Part shown: in pieces, positions 10,905 through 22,795 of the stretch
Position numbering within the stretch: position 1 is the stretch's first letter
How the letters are laid out: each line of letters starts with the position of its first letter
Notes under the pieces: generated by a model
The model's database searches: none
What the model was told of the DNA's origin: nothing
Seen by the model: the letters and a program-made list of their open reading frames with translations, nothing else
Made by a program: the position numbers and the translations under genes
Origin: Orobanche coerulescens
Taxonomy: Eukaryota > Streptophyta > Magnoliopsida > Lamiales > Orobanchaceae
Assembly: GCA_033398695.1 (NCBI GenBank)
Contig: CM065817.1
Span: 32,560,231-32,624,230 of the forward strand
Direction: 5' to 3'
Length of the DNA stretch: 64,000 nucleotides

Positions 10905-11314
10905 TTTCTTTGATGCGTCCGAAACTACTGATGTTGTCCGGAACTTCTTGCCACCTCGAGAAGGATGTGGAGGTTTCCTAGATGAATAAAATGAAGACTG
11001 CCCCTTGCGGGGCCCACCATTCTTGTTTTCCGAGAAGTTCTAGGACACTTTCGCTTCTTTGCTTGACTTCTCATTGCCGCCTCTTTCATATCATAGGCCA
11101 ACGCCTTGTCACGATCTTTGCCGTAGGGTGGTGCATTCAAATCCGGACATATATTGTTGAATCTCGGCTTCATCCGCATGTCAAAATGAAAAATCCTCTC
11201 TGCCTCGGTCGACCAAGTGGCGCACATAAGTCAATGGTGATTAAAAGTCTTAATCACGTCATCACGAATGCCTCTGAATTTTGTGGTGAGAAAAACTCCC
11301 TGACTCGGGCCTCT

Positions 11315-11845
11315 CTAGCGGGCGAGGACAATCTGCGCTTCCATCATCAATTTGAATTCCGTCCGATCAACATTGTGCTCCTCCGGTCGAATGGCCTCCC
11401 ACCGGTCAGCTTCCCCTGTCGAGAAGATCTTGGGCGATCGGAACCTTCCTTTCGTTGGGACGCTTAATCCCGCAAAAATCTTCTCTAATTCTTTTAGCGG
11501 TGATCCCAAGAAAGCGTCTCGTGAGCGAATCACAAATTTCGGAGGATGCAATTTGATCACCTCCGTGAGCCATTTATCTCCCCGATTATCCATGTTATGT
11601 TGCTGTCCCATCGCCGTCTGCATGCGATCAACAACTTGAGCAAACTGGTTTATCTGAGCAACCACCTGCTGAAGCACTCCTGGAATGTTAGGATCTGCAT
11701 CATTATTTGCCGATCCCTGCTGTCCCCCGGAATGGGAATCCGTTCGACTAGCGGTTATTTCTGGGGTAGATACCGACTCTTCTTGCCTCGCATTTCCACG
11801 TCCGCGTCCACGACCGCGTCCGCGTCCACGACCTCCTCTCAACAT
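11315..11845 (-). pseudogene. gag: gag of element N (N-terminal and capsid part)
   Basis: The start is set at the ATG complementary to 11843-11845, which opens MLRGGRGRGR and matches the gag start of O. A Gln-rich linker (QVVAQINQFAQVVDRM) is followed by the capsid domain start KWLTEVIKLHPPKF. The frame ends near 11315. The remaining capsid is recognisable only in pieces in other phases (10925-11227). Non-functional. Confidence 0.82.
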
Positions 11846-12069
11846 ACTGTAAACATAAATACTCAATATCCATGGCAAACTTTCTAAAGATACATCCGTC
11901 AATGATTACAAGACATGAATTAAATAAAACGGTAGTATTCGAGATTAGGAAACTTACAACCACGGTCCACACGACGATCTTGGCTCAAAGTTGATGTTAC
12001 AAACGACCAAAAATCAAATGACGTAAACAGACCCAACTAACCCGATTGCCAAGATATCCATGAATCTTA

Positions 12070-12081
12070 GCTCCGATACCA
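12070..12081 (-). promoter_or_regulatory. Primer-binding site of element N
   Basis: Minus strand TGGTATCGGAGC, one mismatch to the usual iMet-tRNA site, four bases from the 5' LTR. Confidence 0.9.
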
Positions 12082-12085
12082 TATT

Positions 12086-14311
12086 CGTAACACCCCGAAA
12101 TAATCGGAATAATTACAGTAGTAAATTCCTTTTAGTAAGGATTTACAAGGCTGATTAGAAGAAATGTAAATGTAAACCAATAATATCACCGAAATCCAAA
12201 TAGCAAATTAATTCCAACAGTTATATTACAACCACATCGAAATGAATTTTTTTAAAAAAAAACACGCGTACTCGAGTACTAAAAAAAAAAAAAGACCAAG
12301 AAGACAAATCACAAAGACGACAAAACGACTAACATCACTGAGCAACTTCATCGTCATGATGGTACTGTGGCTGCTTCCCCGCTCCTCGGCTACCTGAACA
12401 TCAAAACAAATGTCCACCCCCGAAGGGGTTAGCAAAACAATGCTAGTACAAGTATCGGAACACACAATATGCAACGACAATGCATAAAATCATACACAAT
12501 ATGGACTTCCGCTACCGGAATCCACCAATACGAATCCACGAGATTCAATCAACACAACATGGGTATTCCAACGATCCAGCGCCCTCAGCATAGATCCCAA
12601 GATGATCCCGTCGGACCAACACGAGGTGGAAAAACCCGTCCAATGATCCAGCGCCCTCAGCCTAGATCCCAAGATGATCCCGTCGGATCAACACGAGGTG
12701 GACATTCGATCCAGCGCCCTCAGCATAGATCGCTTGATCCCATCGGATCATCCCAACTTACACATAAACACAACTATGCATATACATATGCAAGAAAATC
12801 GACATATTCATCAATATGAACGTACGTTAAATCGATAGCAATTGTAATGATAATCTCATATCAACAATACGAATAAGCCATATGCATGATCAAATTCATC
12901 AATTGTTTACAGACTTTCAAATACGATACTTGCCTCGACAAAGGCGACAAGAATTTCTACTTTCAATCTTCAATCCGTTCGGAGAACTCTCACTCGGTCG
13001 GCTCACCTAATGCAAACCTTCGATGAACAATAATGTCGGTATGACCCACAATTAGGATAATCGTTGAAATCATCAAATGAATCATAAGAAGGCATGATGC
13101 ATCTATCATGGCGATGGACTATTCTGTCTAACACAATTCCTTCGGTTGATTGTTACTACATAATATGGAATTCATCCTAGGAGGATTCTAATCATGTTTT
13201 ATAATAGCAAGATATCCGAACTTGATGAATCATCGAAAAGACTAGTTTCAATATCATCTCCTTCTACGAATTAATCCTTAAGTTCAATCCATTAATTCTA
13301 CACCGAAATGTTCGATCAAAACATTCTCCTGAACTAAGATAATCTTCGAAAACTAGATATGATTCGGTTTATAAATCTCAAGATACACTAATCAATAGTC
13401 TAATCATTAGAGGTTGCTAAACGATTACTACAATCAAGAGGAATCGAAAATAATTGAATTCAATCTTATAAACCAGGATGAAAGGCTCCTCAAAAGAAAA
13501 CTGGTTTGGCCTACTCAAAACAGGTCCTAAACATTACTAAGGTCATGCTAAAATTAGTTGGTGAAGGATCACATACCTCAACAAATGGATGAACAAGGAA
13601 GAACTTGAACAAACTCAACCACTGGAAGTTTGAACACCAATCTACAAGCCTATGCTTCCCAAGAATCGTCCCAAAGATGATAGGGAGGATAAGAGGTGAT
13701 GAAAGATCTCCGAACACGAAGAATCGCCAAAGGAAAGGTGAGAAATGAAATAGGTTCGAAGTCTATAAATAGAATTCCGGACAAAACGTACGTAAAGAAA
13801 TAAACCTTACGTACGAAATAAGCTTAACGAACTATATACTCTAACTATAGCGTCGTAGTCGCCCGACGAACTCACCGGCCTGATTTCGCCATTTCCTTAC
13901 GTACGTAATCGCAAGGGTATTACGTACGTAATATCCATGTCCTTAGCGTACGTTAAACATGCACCATAGCGTACGTAACACCTATGTCCAGGTTCATTCG
14001 GAAATCACACGGATCTTCCCCGGCCCCTTCCTCGGCCCCCACACGCCGACCCTTATCCGATCCCAAGTTGACTTAGCTTACGTACGTTAACCACTTAAGA
14101 TAACGTACGTAATACTGCAGTCTTAGCGTACGTTATGACCGTATGATAACGTACGTTAACACGTGCAGAAACATGCATGCAGAATACTGTAGATACCAAA
14201 AACATAAGGATACGAAATACGGAAAACCAGTCTATGATTTATAACATCATGAAGTCGAAATAATACAAGGTCGAGTACAAGGTAAAATACATCTTTTATC
14301 CGGGCATTACA
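12086..14311 (-). mobile_element. 5' LTR of element N
   Basis: It matches 5014-7233. The outer base at 12086 is C where the other copy has T. The palindrome array at 13784-14160 keeps TACGTACGTA-type sites. Predicted intron 12394-12933. It ends CATTACA directly before the TTATG duplication. Confidence 0.92.
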
Positions 14312-14845
14312 TTATGCGTCCCGCCAATTGAAACCTTATGAGGTAAATTATCCCACGCACGATTTGGAGTTAGCCGCGGTCGTTTTCGCCTTAAAGATAT
14401 GGAGGCATTATCTCTATGGGTCGTCGTGTAAGATTTTTACGGACCACAAGAGTCTGAAGTACATCTTCGACGAGAAGAGTTGAATATGAGGCGTAGGTGG
14501 TTAGAGCTAATTAAAGATTACGACCTCGAGATACTTTACCATCCGGTAAGGCCAACGTAGTGGCCGATGCGTTGAGCCGAAAACCGATGGCTTTACGGAT
14601 GTTAGAGGTACTTACACCACGAGTAGGATCCAGCGAGATTTCATCTGTCGAATATTGAGGTTTGGGTTCAAAGAGTTCGGGGCCGACTTTGTGCGTTAGA
14701 GATCACTTCGTCCTTGATCGATGATATTAAGGCGAAAGCAAGATGATGATCCGTGTTTGGTCCAGTTGAGGGAGGATGTGAGGAAGGGGAAAGCCCCTGG
14801 ATTTGTGATTCGTGATGATGGCGTTACGAGATTTCGCGGCATTAT
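14312..14845 (+). pseudogene. RNase H (remainder) and linker to integrase of element O
   Basis: After the TTATG duplication the O frame resumes with [21 protein letters not shown] and [10 protein letters not shown], which directly continue the RNase H cut at 5013. Small losses (near 14470, 14500, 14545 and beyond) break the frame. The domain end [11 protein letters not shown] is still readable at about 14556-14588. The following linker is heavily frameshifted. Confidence 0.82.
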
Positions 14846-16141
14846 GTGTACCGAATGTTATTGAGCCGAGAGAAGATCTTGAGCGAAGCTCATACCACGC
14901 CTTACTCCATACATCCTGGTACGAGTAAAATGTACAAGGACGTGAGGAGTAACTACTGGTGGAGTAATTTGAAGACAGACGTTAGCGAGTTCGTGTCGAG
15001 ATGTTTGACCTGTCAGCAGGTTAAGATCGAGCATCAGCGACCCGCGGGGTTTTTGCGACCACTTCCCATCCCGGAGTGGAAATGGGAGGATATTTCTATG
15101 GATTTCATTACCAGTATGCCTAGGACTCGGACTGGAATGAACATGATTTGGGTTATTGTCGATCGACTGACCAAATCAGCTCATTTCCTGGGTATTAAGG
15201 ACACTTGGGGTCCAGAGAGACTGGCACGAGTGTTTATTGCAGAGATCGTGAGATTACATGGGACTCCTAAGAGTATTGTTTCGGATCGTGATGGCCGGTT
15301 TGTATCACATTTTTGGCAGGCTGTTCATCGAGCTTTGGGGACTGAGTTGAGACTCAGTACGTCTTACCACCCTCAGACTGACGGGCAGTCAGAGCGGACG
15401 ATCCAGACGTTGGAGGATATGTTGAGAGCCTGTGCCCTAGATTGGAAGGATGATTGGGAGTCGCACTTGCCGTTGATCGAGTTTACGTACAACAATAGTT
15501 GGCACGCCTCGATCAAAATGGCACCATTTGAGGCATTGTATGGGAGGAGGTGCAGATCGCCGTTGTGTTGGGACGATGCGTCCGAGCTGATTGGTACCGA
15601 GCCCGATATGGTAGTTGAGACGAGGGAGAAGATTACTCTGATTCGTGATAGATTGTTGACGGCCCAGAGTCGGCAAAAGTCTTATGCCGACACGCGTCAC
15701 CGGACGTTGGAGTTTGAGGTGGGAGATCAGGTTTTGCTTAAGGTGTCGCCGACACGGGGAGTTTACCGCTTCGGCCGGAAGGGTAAACTTAGTCCGAGAT
15801 ATATTGGGCCGTTTGAAATTTTAGAGAGAGTGGGAGAGCTTGCCTATCGGTTAGGCTTGCCGCCTTCTTTGAGTCACGTTCATAACGTATTTCATGTTTC
15901 TCAGCTTAGGAAGTACGTATCGGACCCTATCCATATTCTTGATTTTGGAGAGATCGAATTGGGACCCGACATTACCATTGAGGAGAGGCCGATTCAGATT
16001 TTAGAGCGTCGGGTGAAGCAACTTCGTCATAAAACCATTCCTCTGGTTAAAGTTCAATGGTCGAGACATGGATCCGAGGAAGCCACATGGGAGACGGAAG
16101 AGAGTATGCGGTCGAGATACCCCGAGTTGTTCGCGTTGTAA
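14846..16141 (+). pseudogene. Integrase with chromodomain of element O, largely intact
   Basis: An open frame of 431 codons starting at a GTG, because the upstream pol frame is broken; its first eight residues are out of phase with the family. The zinc-binding His/Cys set (AHTTPYSIHPG ... CLTCQQ) is present. The DDE residues lie in SMDFITSM, SDRDGRFVSHFW and QTDGQSERTIQTLEDML. Then come the GKLSPRYIGPFEIL module and a C-terminal chromodomain-like end (IPLVKVQWSRHGSEEATWETEE) typical of chromoviruses and thought to steer insertion to heterochromatin. The stop at 16139-16141 overlaps the inverted repeat before the polypurine tract. Confidence 0.9.
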
Positions 16142-16158
16142 GTTTCGGGACGAAACTT
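16140..16158 (+). promoter_or_regulatory. Inverted repeat before the polypurine tract of O
   Basis: AAGTTTCGGGACGAAACTT: eight-base arms around three bases, starting inside the pol stop codon. The same structure precedes the PPT of A, B1, B2, C and E. Confidence 0.75.
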
Positions 16159-16161
16159 ATT

Positions 16162-16176
16162 TTTAGGGGGAGATAA
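16162..16176 (+). promoter_or_regulatory. Polypurine tract of element O
   Basis: TTTAGGGGGAGATAA directly precedes the 3' LTR start TGTAATATCC. Confidence 0.85.
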
Positions 16177-18284
16177 TGTAATATCCGTGTTTTCTATTTT
16201 CGGTAATTTCTATTTTTGGTGTATGTTCGTTTCGGACAACTCGCTTAGCACTGTTTTGGAATTCTGAATCTATTTTGTTCTTGGAGTTTTTCCGTCTGGA
16301 TGAGTTTCGAGGATGTTTTTGCATAATTTCATCTTAATTTATATCTTGCCGTATGTACGTTCGATTCTCGTAAAACTTGTTCGTTTCCGTTGTTTCTTGA
16401 TTTGTATAAGTTTGTATGGTTGAGTTGGTCGTGTTGAAATTTTCGGTTTGTTAATACGACGTTGCATCGCGATTTTTCGGGCTCTTGGGCCGTTTTTGTA
16501 ATTTTCATAAGTTTGGGGAATTTCGCTTCATTTGCTTCATTTGAGACTCTCTAGTGATCGGGATTATATTTTCTTTCAAAACTCAGCTTCGTTGTTTTGG
16601 ATACCCCATGTTTATACTTTTGATTCTATCCTTGTGTTGCGTTTCGTCGTTGTATCGACTGTGCTGAGCTAAGTGATTAGCGATCTTTGATCGCCGCATG
16701 CATAACGTCGTTATGCATGCTCCTTACGACGTTATATAGGTATCATAACGTCGTTATACCCCATTGGTAACGTCGTTATGGTTTCGCGAAAGTGTCCAGT
16801 TGTTCGTTACGTGCGTTAACTGAGAGGGGTTACGTCGTAACCTTCATAACGTCGTTAACAATAGGCGTTAACGTCGTAACTTCGCCGTCAGTCTTTTAAT
16901 TCTGACTTATTTCGGTCGACTTATTTCACTCCTTTTCTTTCTTTCTCGCGACGTGAGCTTCCTTTGGCGATTTCAAGCGATTCATCCATCGATCCGTAGG
17001 AACCTTCTGAAGATCGATTTTTGCGTCCCAAGCAAGGTTTATCATCATCATAATCATCCTCCATCCGTCCGAATCGAGGTATACATCGATGAACCCTAGT
17101 TTTTTTGGGGATTTCGGGATTTTTGGCATAATTCTTCCTTTTTATCCGTTTTGGCTTCGACGACTTGTTAGATTACGATTGTGTAGTCGTAAATCCCTTG
17201 TTTCCAGTATAGTTTAACGGATTTAACCTAGTAATTTCTTCATTGTTAGATTATAGCCATCGTGGACTTCGTATTTTCTGGAAAATCGTTCCAAGGGGTA
17301 GAATTAGGATTAATTCTTACCTTTCCGCAATATTGAGACTTGTGTATACCATTATTGTGTTAGGAACGGATTTGGGAAGATTGTTCGGACCGAAACCTAT
17401 TCCTTCGTCGTTTCCTTCATTTCGTTTCATTCAAGGCAAGTACATGTATTACATTCAATTATGTGCGTATGATTTTGATGCGAATGTGATTGTTTCTCTT
17501 CCACCTGGGGATGGCATGTGGCCTCTGGGGGCCGATACTAATGGGTATGGCCACGGAAGTGGACTTGGGTGCGTGCGTTGATGTTCTTCCACCTGGGGAC
17601 GGTTCGACGGGACCTCTGGGGGCCGATACTAATGGGTACGGCCGCGGAAGTGGTTTCTCACCTGGGGACGGTCCGACGGGACCTCTGGGGACCGATACTA
17701 ATGGGTACGGTCGCGAGTTACCAAGCGTGGATAATTGTGATGTGGAAAAATTTGTTGATACCCGGTTTTGGTGTTAATGTTATATTCCGGAATATTGATT
17801 TTCAAAATGATTTTTCTAACGAATTGTTTGCGTTGAATCGTGTGTGTATATAATGTTGTGTAATTGTGTACTTGCACTAGCTATTCGAATGCTAACCCCT
17901 TAAATGGGGGAAATGCGTCTTATGCATTTCAGGTACTGGTCGAGCTGAGGAGCCGGCACGGGATGCGCAAGCAAAGGATGGGATGGCATGATGATGTGGC
18001 TCGAGTCTGTATTTTTTTTCTGTTTTGTCATTGCATCTATTGAATACTGGAGTTAGACTGTTTATTCTTAAACATGGTTTAAGTCCCCTGCGTGGGCAAT
18101 AAATTGGTATTTAACTTATGTCTCATGTTCTCCGTTAAAATGTTTTGGCCGAGGCCACGGCCTTATTTATTTTTGGGTACATCTTTTGGGTTATCATTGT
18201 GGTTTACGTGTCATGAGTTAGCCTGGTAGACCTCATGGGGGTTCTACGGCGTGTAATGTCCCATTTGTGAATTGGGGTATTACA
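16177..18284 (+). mobile_element. 3' LTR of element O (2108 bp)
   Basis: Begins TGTAATATCC and ends GGTATTACA. Contains palindrome array 16696-16880, predicted intron 17436-17932 and tandem repeats 17501-17717. The differences from the 5' copy cluster in the palindrome array. Confidence 0.93.
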
Positions 18285-18815
18285 GTATCATAGCTTGTCA
18301 TCTTCCATGTCGATCCATGACTGCTCCCTTGAAATAGGCATACCTGAAATGGATAAAACGCAGGTCCCCATTTAAGGGGTTAGCAATTCGAATTTGTTAT
18401 TGCAAGTATTCTAATCATACAACATATGTCATATAAGTATCAGTCATAGTCAAACAATGCGAGAAGATCCCGAGAGGTTTTTAATATTTATAATACATTC
18501 TCAAAGTCTTTGAAAACAATTCACCAACTCGGGAGTTTTAGAAAATAAAAAAGCATTTTAAGACCTCAAGTCTGGAGTTATAAAATATTTTCGAAAATCG
18601 ATTGAGTATCGGCCCAACAATCATTTTCATAAAATATTCTTTCAAAATCCTTAAACATAAAATCAATTTAATATCCCAGCATATTAGCAAGTTACACATC
18701 ATAATCCTCAAGGGTCCTGAACCCAAATCAAAATGCAGCACACTTGGTTATCAATGATCCGGCGCTCTTAGCATAGATCCCCATCCGCCCCGTCGGGCAT
18801 CCCTGGGTGTATAAC
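18285..18815 (-). mobile_element. Truncated LTR (minus orientation), unnamed family
   Basis: On the minus strand it shows the shared LTR landmarks: a tandem-repeat unit (GATCCGGCGCTCTTAGCATAG at about 18756 on the + strand), a GCTAACCCC hairpin (18366-18379) and an acceptor ATTTCAG|GTA ending at 18344. It is cut by O on the left, and both its U3 and its end are missing. It looks like the host into which O inserted. Confidence 0.55.
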
Positions 18816-19344
18816 CTGTTAGGGTTGTATACATCAAAGTATACTTTATGTTTGTATTACCTAATTTCCCGGTCTTTATCTATAAGAATATTTAATTCAT
18901 TTCATCACATGTTTTGCATATTTATTCACGTTATGGTTATGCAAATGTTGTCTAATTACTTCATGTTGTAGATAATGTGGTATGTCGTGTCATACAGAGT
19001 ATCACTTTATTGGTTCCTTATATAGTAATAATTAGTTCACAACCTATATAACATTAGACCGTTATGTGAGAGGTTGTAGTATATGCTTGAGATTGGTTGG
19101 TCTTGACCATTAGCATATATTAGTGTATTCGGTATACGTTGAACAGAATCGAGGTGAGATAGATTCTTCTGTACTGGCTATAAAAAGAACGTACATCTCG
19201 GATAATTATTATTTCTTAATTCTAGTGATTAATATTTAATTATATATATTTAATATTTATTATTTTGATTTATCATGGGTGAGAGCCACAATGATTGACT
19301 CAATATGCTCGATATTTTGGGCAATATTATTATTTATATGATAA
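18816..19344. other. AT-rich stretch, unrecognised
   Basis: No gene. It starts TGTTAGGGTTGTATAC, which resembles the first bases of some plant Copia LTRs, and contains a short inverted repeat GTATAC...GTATAC, but no matching LTR end or second copy is seen in the window. It separates the truncated LTR from the LINE tail. Confidence 0.3.
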
Positions 19345-20809
19345 TTTTTTTTGGAACAAAAATAATTTTATTCCGAGTAGACAATGAAGTACAACGACCC
19401 AATACAAATTTCAAAAGCCAAATACACCAAACAGCAAAATAAACTAAAAAAACCTCATGCGCTCATAATTACTGGCTAAACTAGGAATAGTCAGGCATCT
19501 ACTAACAGTTATATACATCACATTCCTAGTCAAACTATACATATTTCCAACTTGATTATGGAAAATACGCCTATTCCTCTCCCGCCAAATTGCATACACA
19601 AATTCAGCAATCATAACCTTCATGATACGAACTCCAGCAGATTTGCCATGACTAGCCTGGGAACATAGGGCCATCTCCATATTCCATCTACCCGCAAGTC
19701 GAACCTGCCCGATCCATGTCAACATTATTATCCAAATAGCTTTAACATTAGGGCAGATGAAGAAAAGGTGTTCGTTCGTTTCATTTTCAGTCTTACAAAA
19801 CACACAGGTGGAGTCAATATTAGAACAGAATAATTGGATTCGGTCTTTAGTTGCTAGCCGTTTCCAAAGAGCCATCCAAAGAATAAATCTTGCTCTAGGA
19901 GTTGCGCAATTGTTCAGGATAGTGTCCCTCCATTCAACTTTGTCAGAGGGAGGAATGATCAGTAGGTAAGCCTTCTTCATGTCAAATTTGTCCTGTTCCA
20001 ATAGGTCCTGCCATCCCACAAAATGTGACCCCAAAGACCTGACTTTCAAAAATTTTTTAAACAGGAAAGAGGATTGTGTTGGGATCGACATGCCCAACAC
20101 TGGCCTGCCTTTAGTATAGTAGGCGTGACTCCATCTTATCCACAACCTGTCTGATTTTTTGTGAATTGCCCAGAGCATTTTTAATAGGCAGGCTTTATTC
20201 CAAGACGGGAAATGCACTAAATTCAGTCCTCCTTCTGAATGAGATCTGCATACATTCTCCCACGCAACAGGAGCTTTTCCACTTTCTCCTACATCCCCTG
20301 ACCAAAAGAACTTGCGGCATATAGCTTCAACAACCACCAGAATTTTCTTAGGGAGTGGGAGCAGTTGACTCCAATAATTCTGCACTGAGAAAAGGACGCT
20401 TTGGACTAGTTGTAGCCGACCACCATAACTCAAGAATTTTGAGGTCCAACTTCGAACTCTACCCACTATTTTTTCCAGCAAGGGCTGAAACTGAGTAATA
20501 GAAAGTCTTTTAGCATTCAATGGGATTCCAAGATAACGAAAAGGCAACTTAACCTCCTGTAACTGTACTTGTTGGATTATTCTATTTCTGTTCTCCAAGC
20601 TTACTCCCGCAAAGTAGATTTTGCTTTTTTGCTCATTGGCTATAAGGCCAGAAGTTTGGCTGAACAGCTTAAAACACTTTAGCATTGTAGCAATAGAAGG
20701 CAGCGTTCCTTTGGAGAAGAATAGCAAATCGTCAGCAAAGGTGAGGTGTATGATGTTAAGCGAGGCACGTCTTGGATGATGCTTGTAGGAAGGGTCATCT
20801 TTTAGATTG
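19345..20809 (-). pseudogene. LINE (plant L1-type) ORF2, C-terminal half
   Basis: On the minus strand, coding 20809 down to 19444 is open. It starts within the RT domain, with the catalytic LTFADDLLFFS, then the thumb (FRYLGIPLNAKRLS, SWTSKFLSYGGRLQL), a long connection region (GGLNLVHFPSWNKACLLKMLWAI) and a C-terminal RVT zinc-binding domain (RFILWMALWKRLATKDR, CVFCKTENETNEHLFF). After the stop come about 90 bases and then eight A residues on the minus strand at 19345-19352, a short poly-A tail marking the LINE 3' end. The frame before 20809 belongs to LTR A, not to the LINE. The missing RT part is at 58079-58545. Confidence 0.9.
20805..20809 (+). repeat. Target-site duplication of element A (left copy)
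   Basis: GATTG here and at 58074-58078, 37 kb away. Counting it once restores a continuous LINE frame. Confidence 0.93.
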
Positions 20810-20844
20810 TGTAACAACCCAAACCCGGCAGTTATTACAGTGCC

Positions 20845-20867
20845 GTGAATCCCCAACTGGGACCCAC
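20845..20867 (-). promoter_or_regulatory. U5 hairpin of LTR A
   Basis: In element sense, GTGGGTCCC pairs with GGGGATTCAC using two G-U pairs. Second copy at 43236-43258. Confidence 0.6.
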
Positions 20868-21058
20868 CAGGCGAAACACAGTACAATAATTAACATAACA
20901 TAACTGCAGTACCGAACCACATTATGTTTACCAAATACTCCGATGAAGAGTTTATACAGATATTCTGGCTAACATGCGCCAACAGACCAGGATCAATATA
21001 ATACAGGTATAATATATGTGAAGATAGATATACCGATACAATGCAAATACAGAAGAAT

Positions 21059-21063
21059 AACAA
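21059..21063 (+). repeat. Target-site duplication of element B1 (left copy)
   Basis: AACAA here and at 28865-28869. LTR A is uninterrupted at the matching place near 43455. Confidence 0.92.
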
Positions 21064-21450
21064 TGTAACACCCCCAAGATATTCGAGGTGTATTACAGTG
21101 CCGTGGACCCCTACATGGGACCCACCAGGCTAACACAAGAAAAACACCACTCGACTAACCGTCTCGGTTAGCAAGGAAACAATTGTTAACCACAAGAACA
21201 TAAAACAACACGCCCGGTACAACCGGCATAATAAACATCAAACGACAAATACAGTAACTCCAACGAAGACAAATCACAATCCGAAAGGAAAAGCCTAAGT
21301 ACTCGCGAGTACCATCTATAAGTTTACAATTTGGAAAACATTCACATCAAAAGAGACGGTAGAAATTAACAAGACTCGATTGCACATGTCAAAAACCTTG
21401 GCCGACATCCTCGTACCATCCCAACGCCCGCTCGTCTGGCTGAACATAAC

Positions 21451-21927
21451 CTGAAATCCATAACAAGAATTTCCCCGACAACGGGTCCCCAGAGGGGTTA
21501 GCAATTACGCTAGTACAAGTAATCAAGGCAAACCAATCGCTTACACATTTCATAGTACATGCACCAATATCATTTCAAAAACCAAAACCAGACATGTCTT
21601 TTCCGGAAACAAACAGTCACAATTAATTTGCCTAGGACTGGGACGAAGCCACGAATCCCACTCGAGGCCTCTAAGGACCCTCCCGAGTTGGCCATATTCA
21701 TAAAACAAACCAAGCACCACACGTCACCTAGGACCGGGACGAAGCCACGAATCCCACTCGAGGCCTCAAAGGACCCTCCCGAGCTGGCTAGCGAAACAAA
21801 CTCATGAATCCAGGATGAAGCCATAGATTCCCTCGAGGCCCCGTCGGACCCTCTCGAGGTGAGTAAAGCACACACAATATACATTACCATTTCACGTTAA
21901 GCATAAAGGTTTCCAAGAATTACTTGC
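21451..21927 (-). other. Predicted GC-AG intron in LTR B1
   Basis: Minus-strand donor CAAG|GCAAGTAATT at 21927 and acceptor GGATTTCAG|GTTATG ending at 21451; GCTAACCCC branch-point module between. The second copy is 27268-27744, also 477 bp. Confidence 0.5.
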
Positions 21928-22513
21928 CTTGAATATTTTGATGACGCAACGAACGGAAAGGATAATCACCGCCGAACACTAGGAATCAACGGAACCGAAC
22001 CTAACGATTCGAAGAACATAATTACAACCAACTCCAGCCGAATACGGAAATGGAATACACCCGAAAACCCGCCTACGATTCATGTATATTCTCACAAAAA
22101 TAACAACGAGGGCGGACCACAACCAAATCCTCTCGATTCCGCAAAACTATAAAAATATACCATGAATCCGTAGGAAAACTAACGATATCAACAAGATTAA
22201 TCATATTCATCATGAATCCACCAACAAAACGAAACGAATCGGAAAAAAATCCCAAAACCCCCAAATTAATCGAAAATAGGGTTCTAGAGATATTACCTTT
22301 GGAGATTCAAGTACTAAGATCCGTAGAACATGCGTTAGATTGATAATCCGGGCCTCACAACCGAAGGAGAATGATGAAAATCAACCCCCGAATGAAGAAT
22401 GCTTGAGAAGTTCTCCCCCCCTTAGACCTCTCTCTCTCTCTCGCAGGTGATGAATGGAGGAGAAATGGCCGATCTCGTTTAATAAGGACGAGATTGCACA
22501 GTTGACCGCTTGG

Positions 22514-22795
22514 TGTGCCGCGGCACAGCCGAAGTGTGCCGCGGCACAGGCCAAAAAATTACTCCCAGGTTTCGGCAGTGTGCCGCGGCACAGCCTGCGT
22601 GTGCCGCGGCACCCGGTACAGTCGGGTTTTGGTCGCAGATGTCATACGAGTGTGCCGCGGCACCGGACAGGTGTGCCGCGGCGCTAGCTTACCTTGTGCG
22701 CGGCACGGATGGGTGTGCCGCGGCACAGTCTGATCGCTCGACCAATAACTGAAGAAATTTGTGTGCCGCGGCGCACACACCTTGTGCCGCGGCCC
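22514..22795 (-). repeat. U3 palindrome array of B1 (TGCCGCGGCA type)
   Basis: About ten copies of TGTGCCGCGGCACA or close variants: half-sites TGCCG and CGGCA with no spacer. Second copy at 28332-28614 with small indels. It lies upstream of a TTATTAAA-like stretch on the minus strand. Confidence 0.88.

Larger units (their letters stand above)
5014..14311 (-). mobile_element. Element N: complete but degenerate Tekay-like chromovirus nested in O
   Basis: LTRs of 2220 and 2226 bp flank a 4.85 kb internal region on the minus strand. A primer site lies next to the right LTR and a polypurine tract next to the left. The 5-bp duplication TTATG brackets it, inside the RNase H coding sequence of O. 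The coding order on the minus strand is gag, zinc knuckles, protease, RT, RNase H, integrase, chromodomain, all with frameshifts. Integrase stretches are nearly identical in protein to those of O, so the two belong to close lineages. Confidence 0.93.
1..18284 (+). mobile_element. Element O: Ty3/gypsy chromovirus (Tekay/Del-like), truncated at left edge, interrupted by element N
   Basis: Two LTRs of the same sequence (1-1996 and 16177-18284) flank a primer site, gag, protease, RT-RNase H and integrase with a C-terminal chromodomain, all on the + strand. The order PR-RT-RH-INT with the ending around WSRHGSEEATWETEE is that of Tekay/Del chromoviruses. The first window base matches base 120 of the 3' LTR, so about 119 bp of the 5' LTR lie outside the window. 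Without the 9.3 kb insertion the element would be about 9 kb. Gag and the RT-RNase H part carry several frameshifts, while integrase is open for 431 codons. Only the right flank (GTATC) is visible, so its target duplication cannot be checked. Confidence 0.9.
20810..21063 (-). mobile_element. 3' LTR of element A, segment 1 (U5 end)
   Basis: Matches 43201-43455. It starts TGTAACAACC and carries the U5 hairpin at 20845-20867 (sense stem GTGGGTCCC / GGGGATTCAC). It is cut by B1 at 21063. Confidence 0.92.

Noticed and set aside
18816..19344. Calling this a Copia LTR
   Set aside because: Only the first bases suggest it; there is no matching LTR end, no second copy and no target duplication in the window.
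19757..19969. 70-codon + frame within the LINE
   Set aside because: Shadow of the LINE zinc-binding region on the opposite strand.
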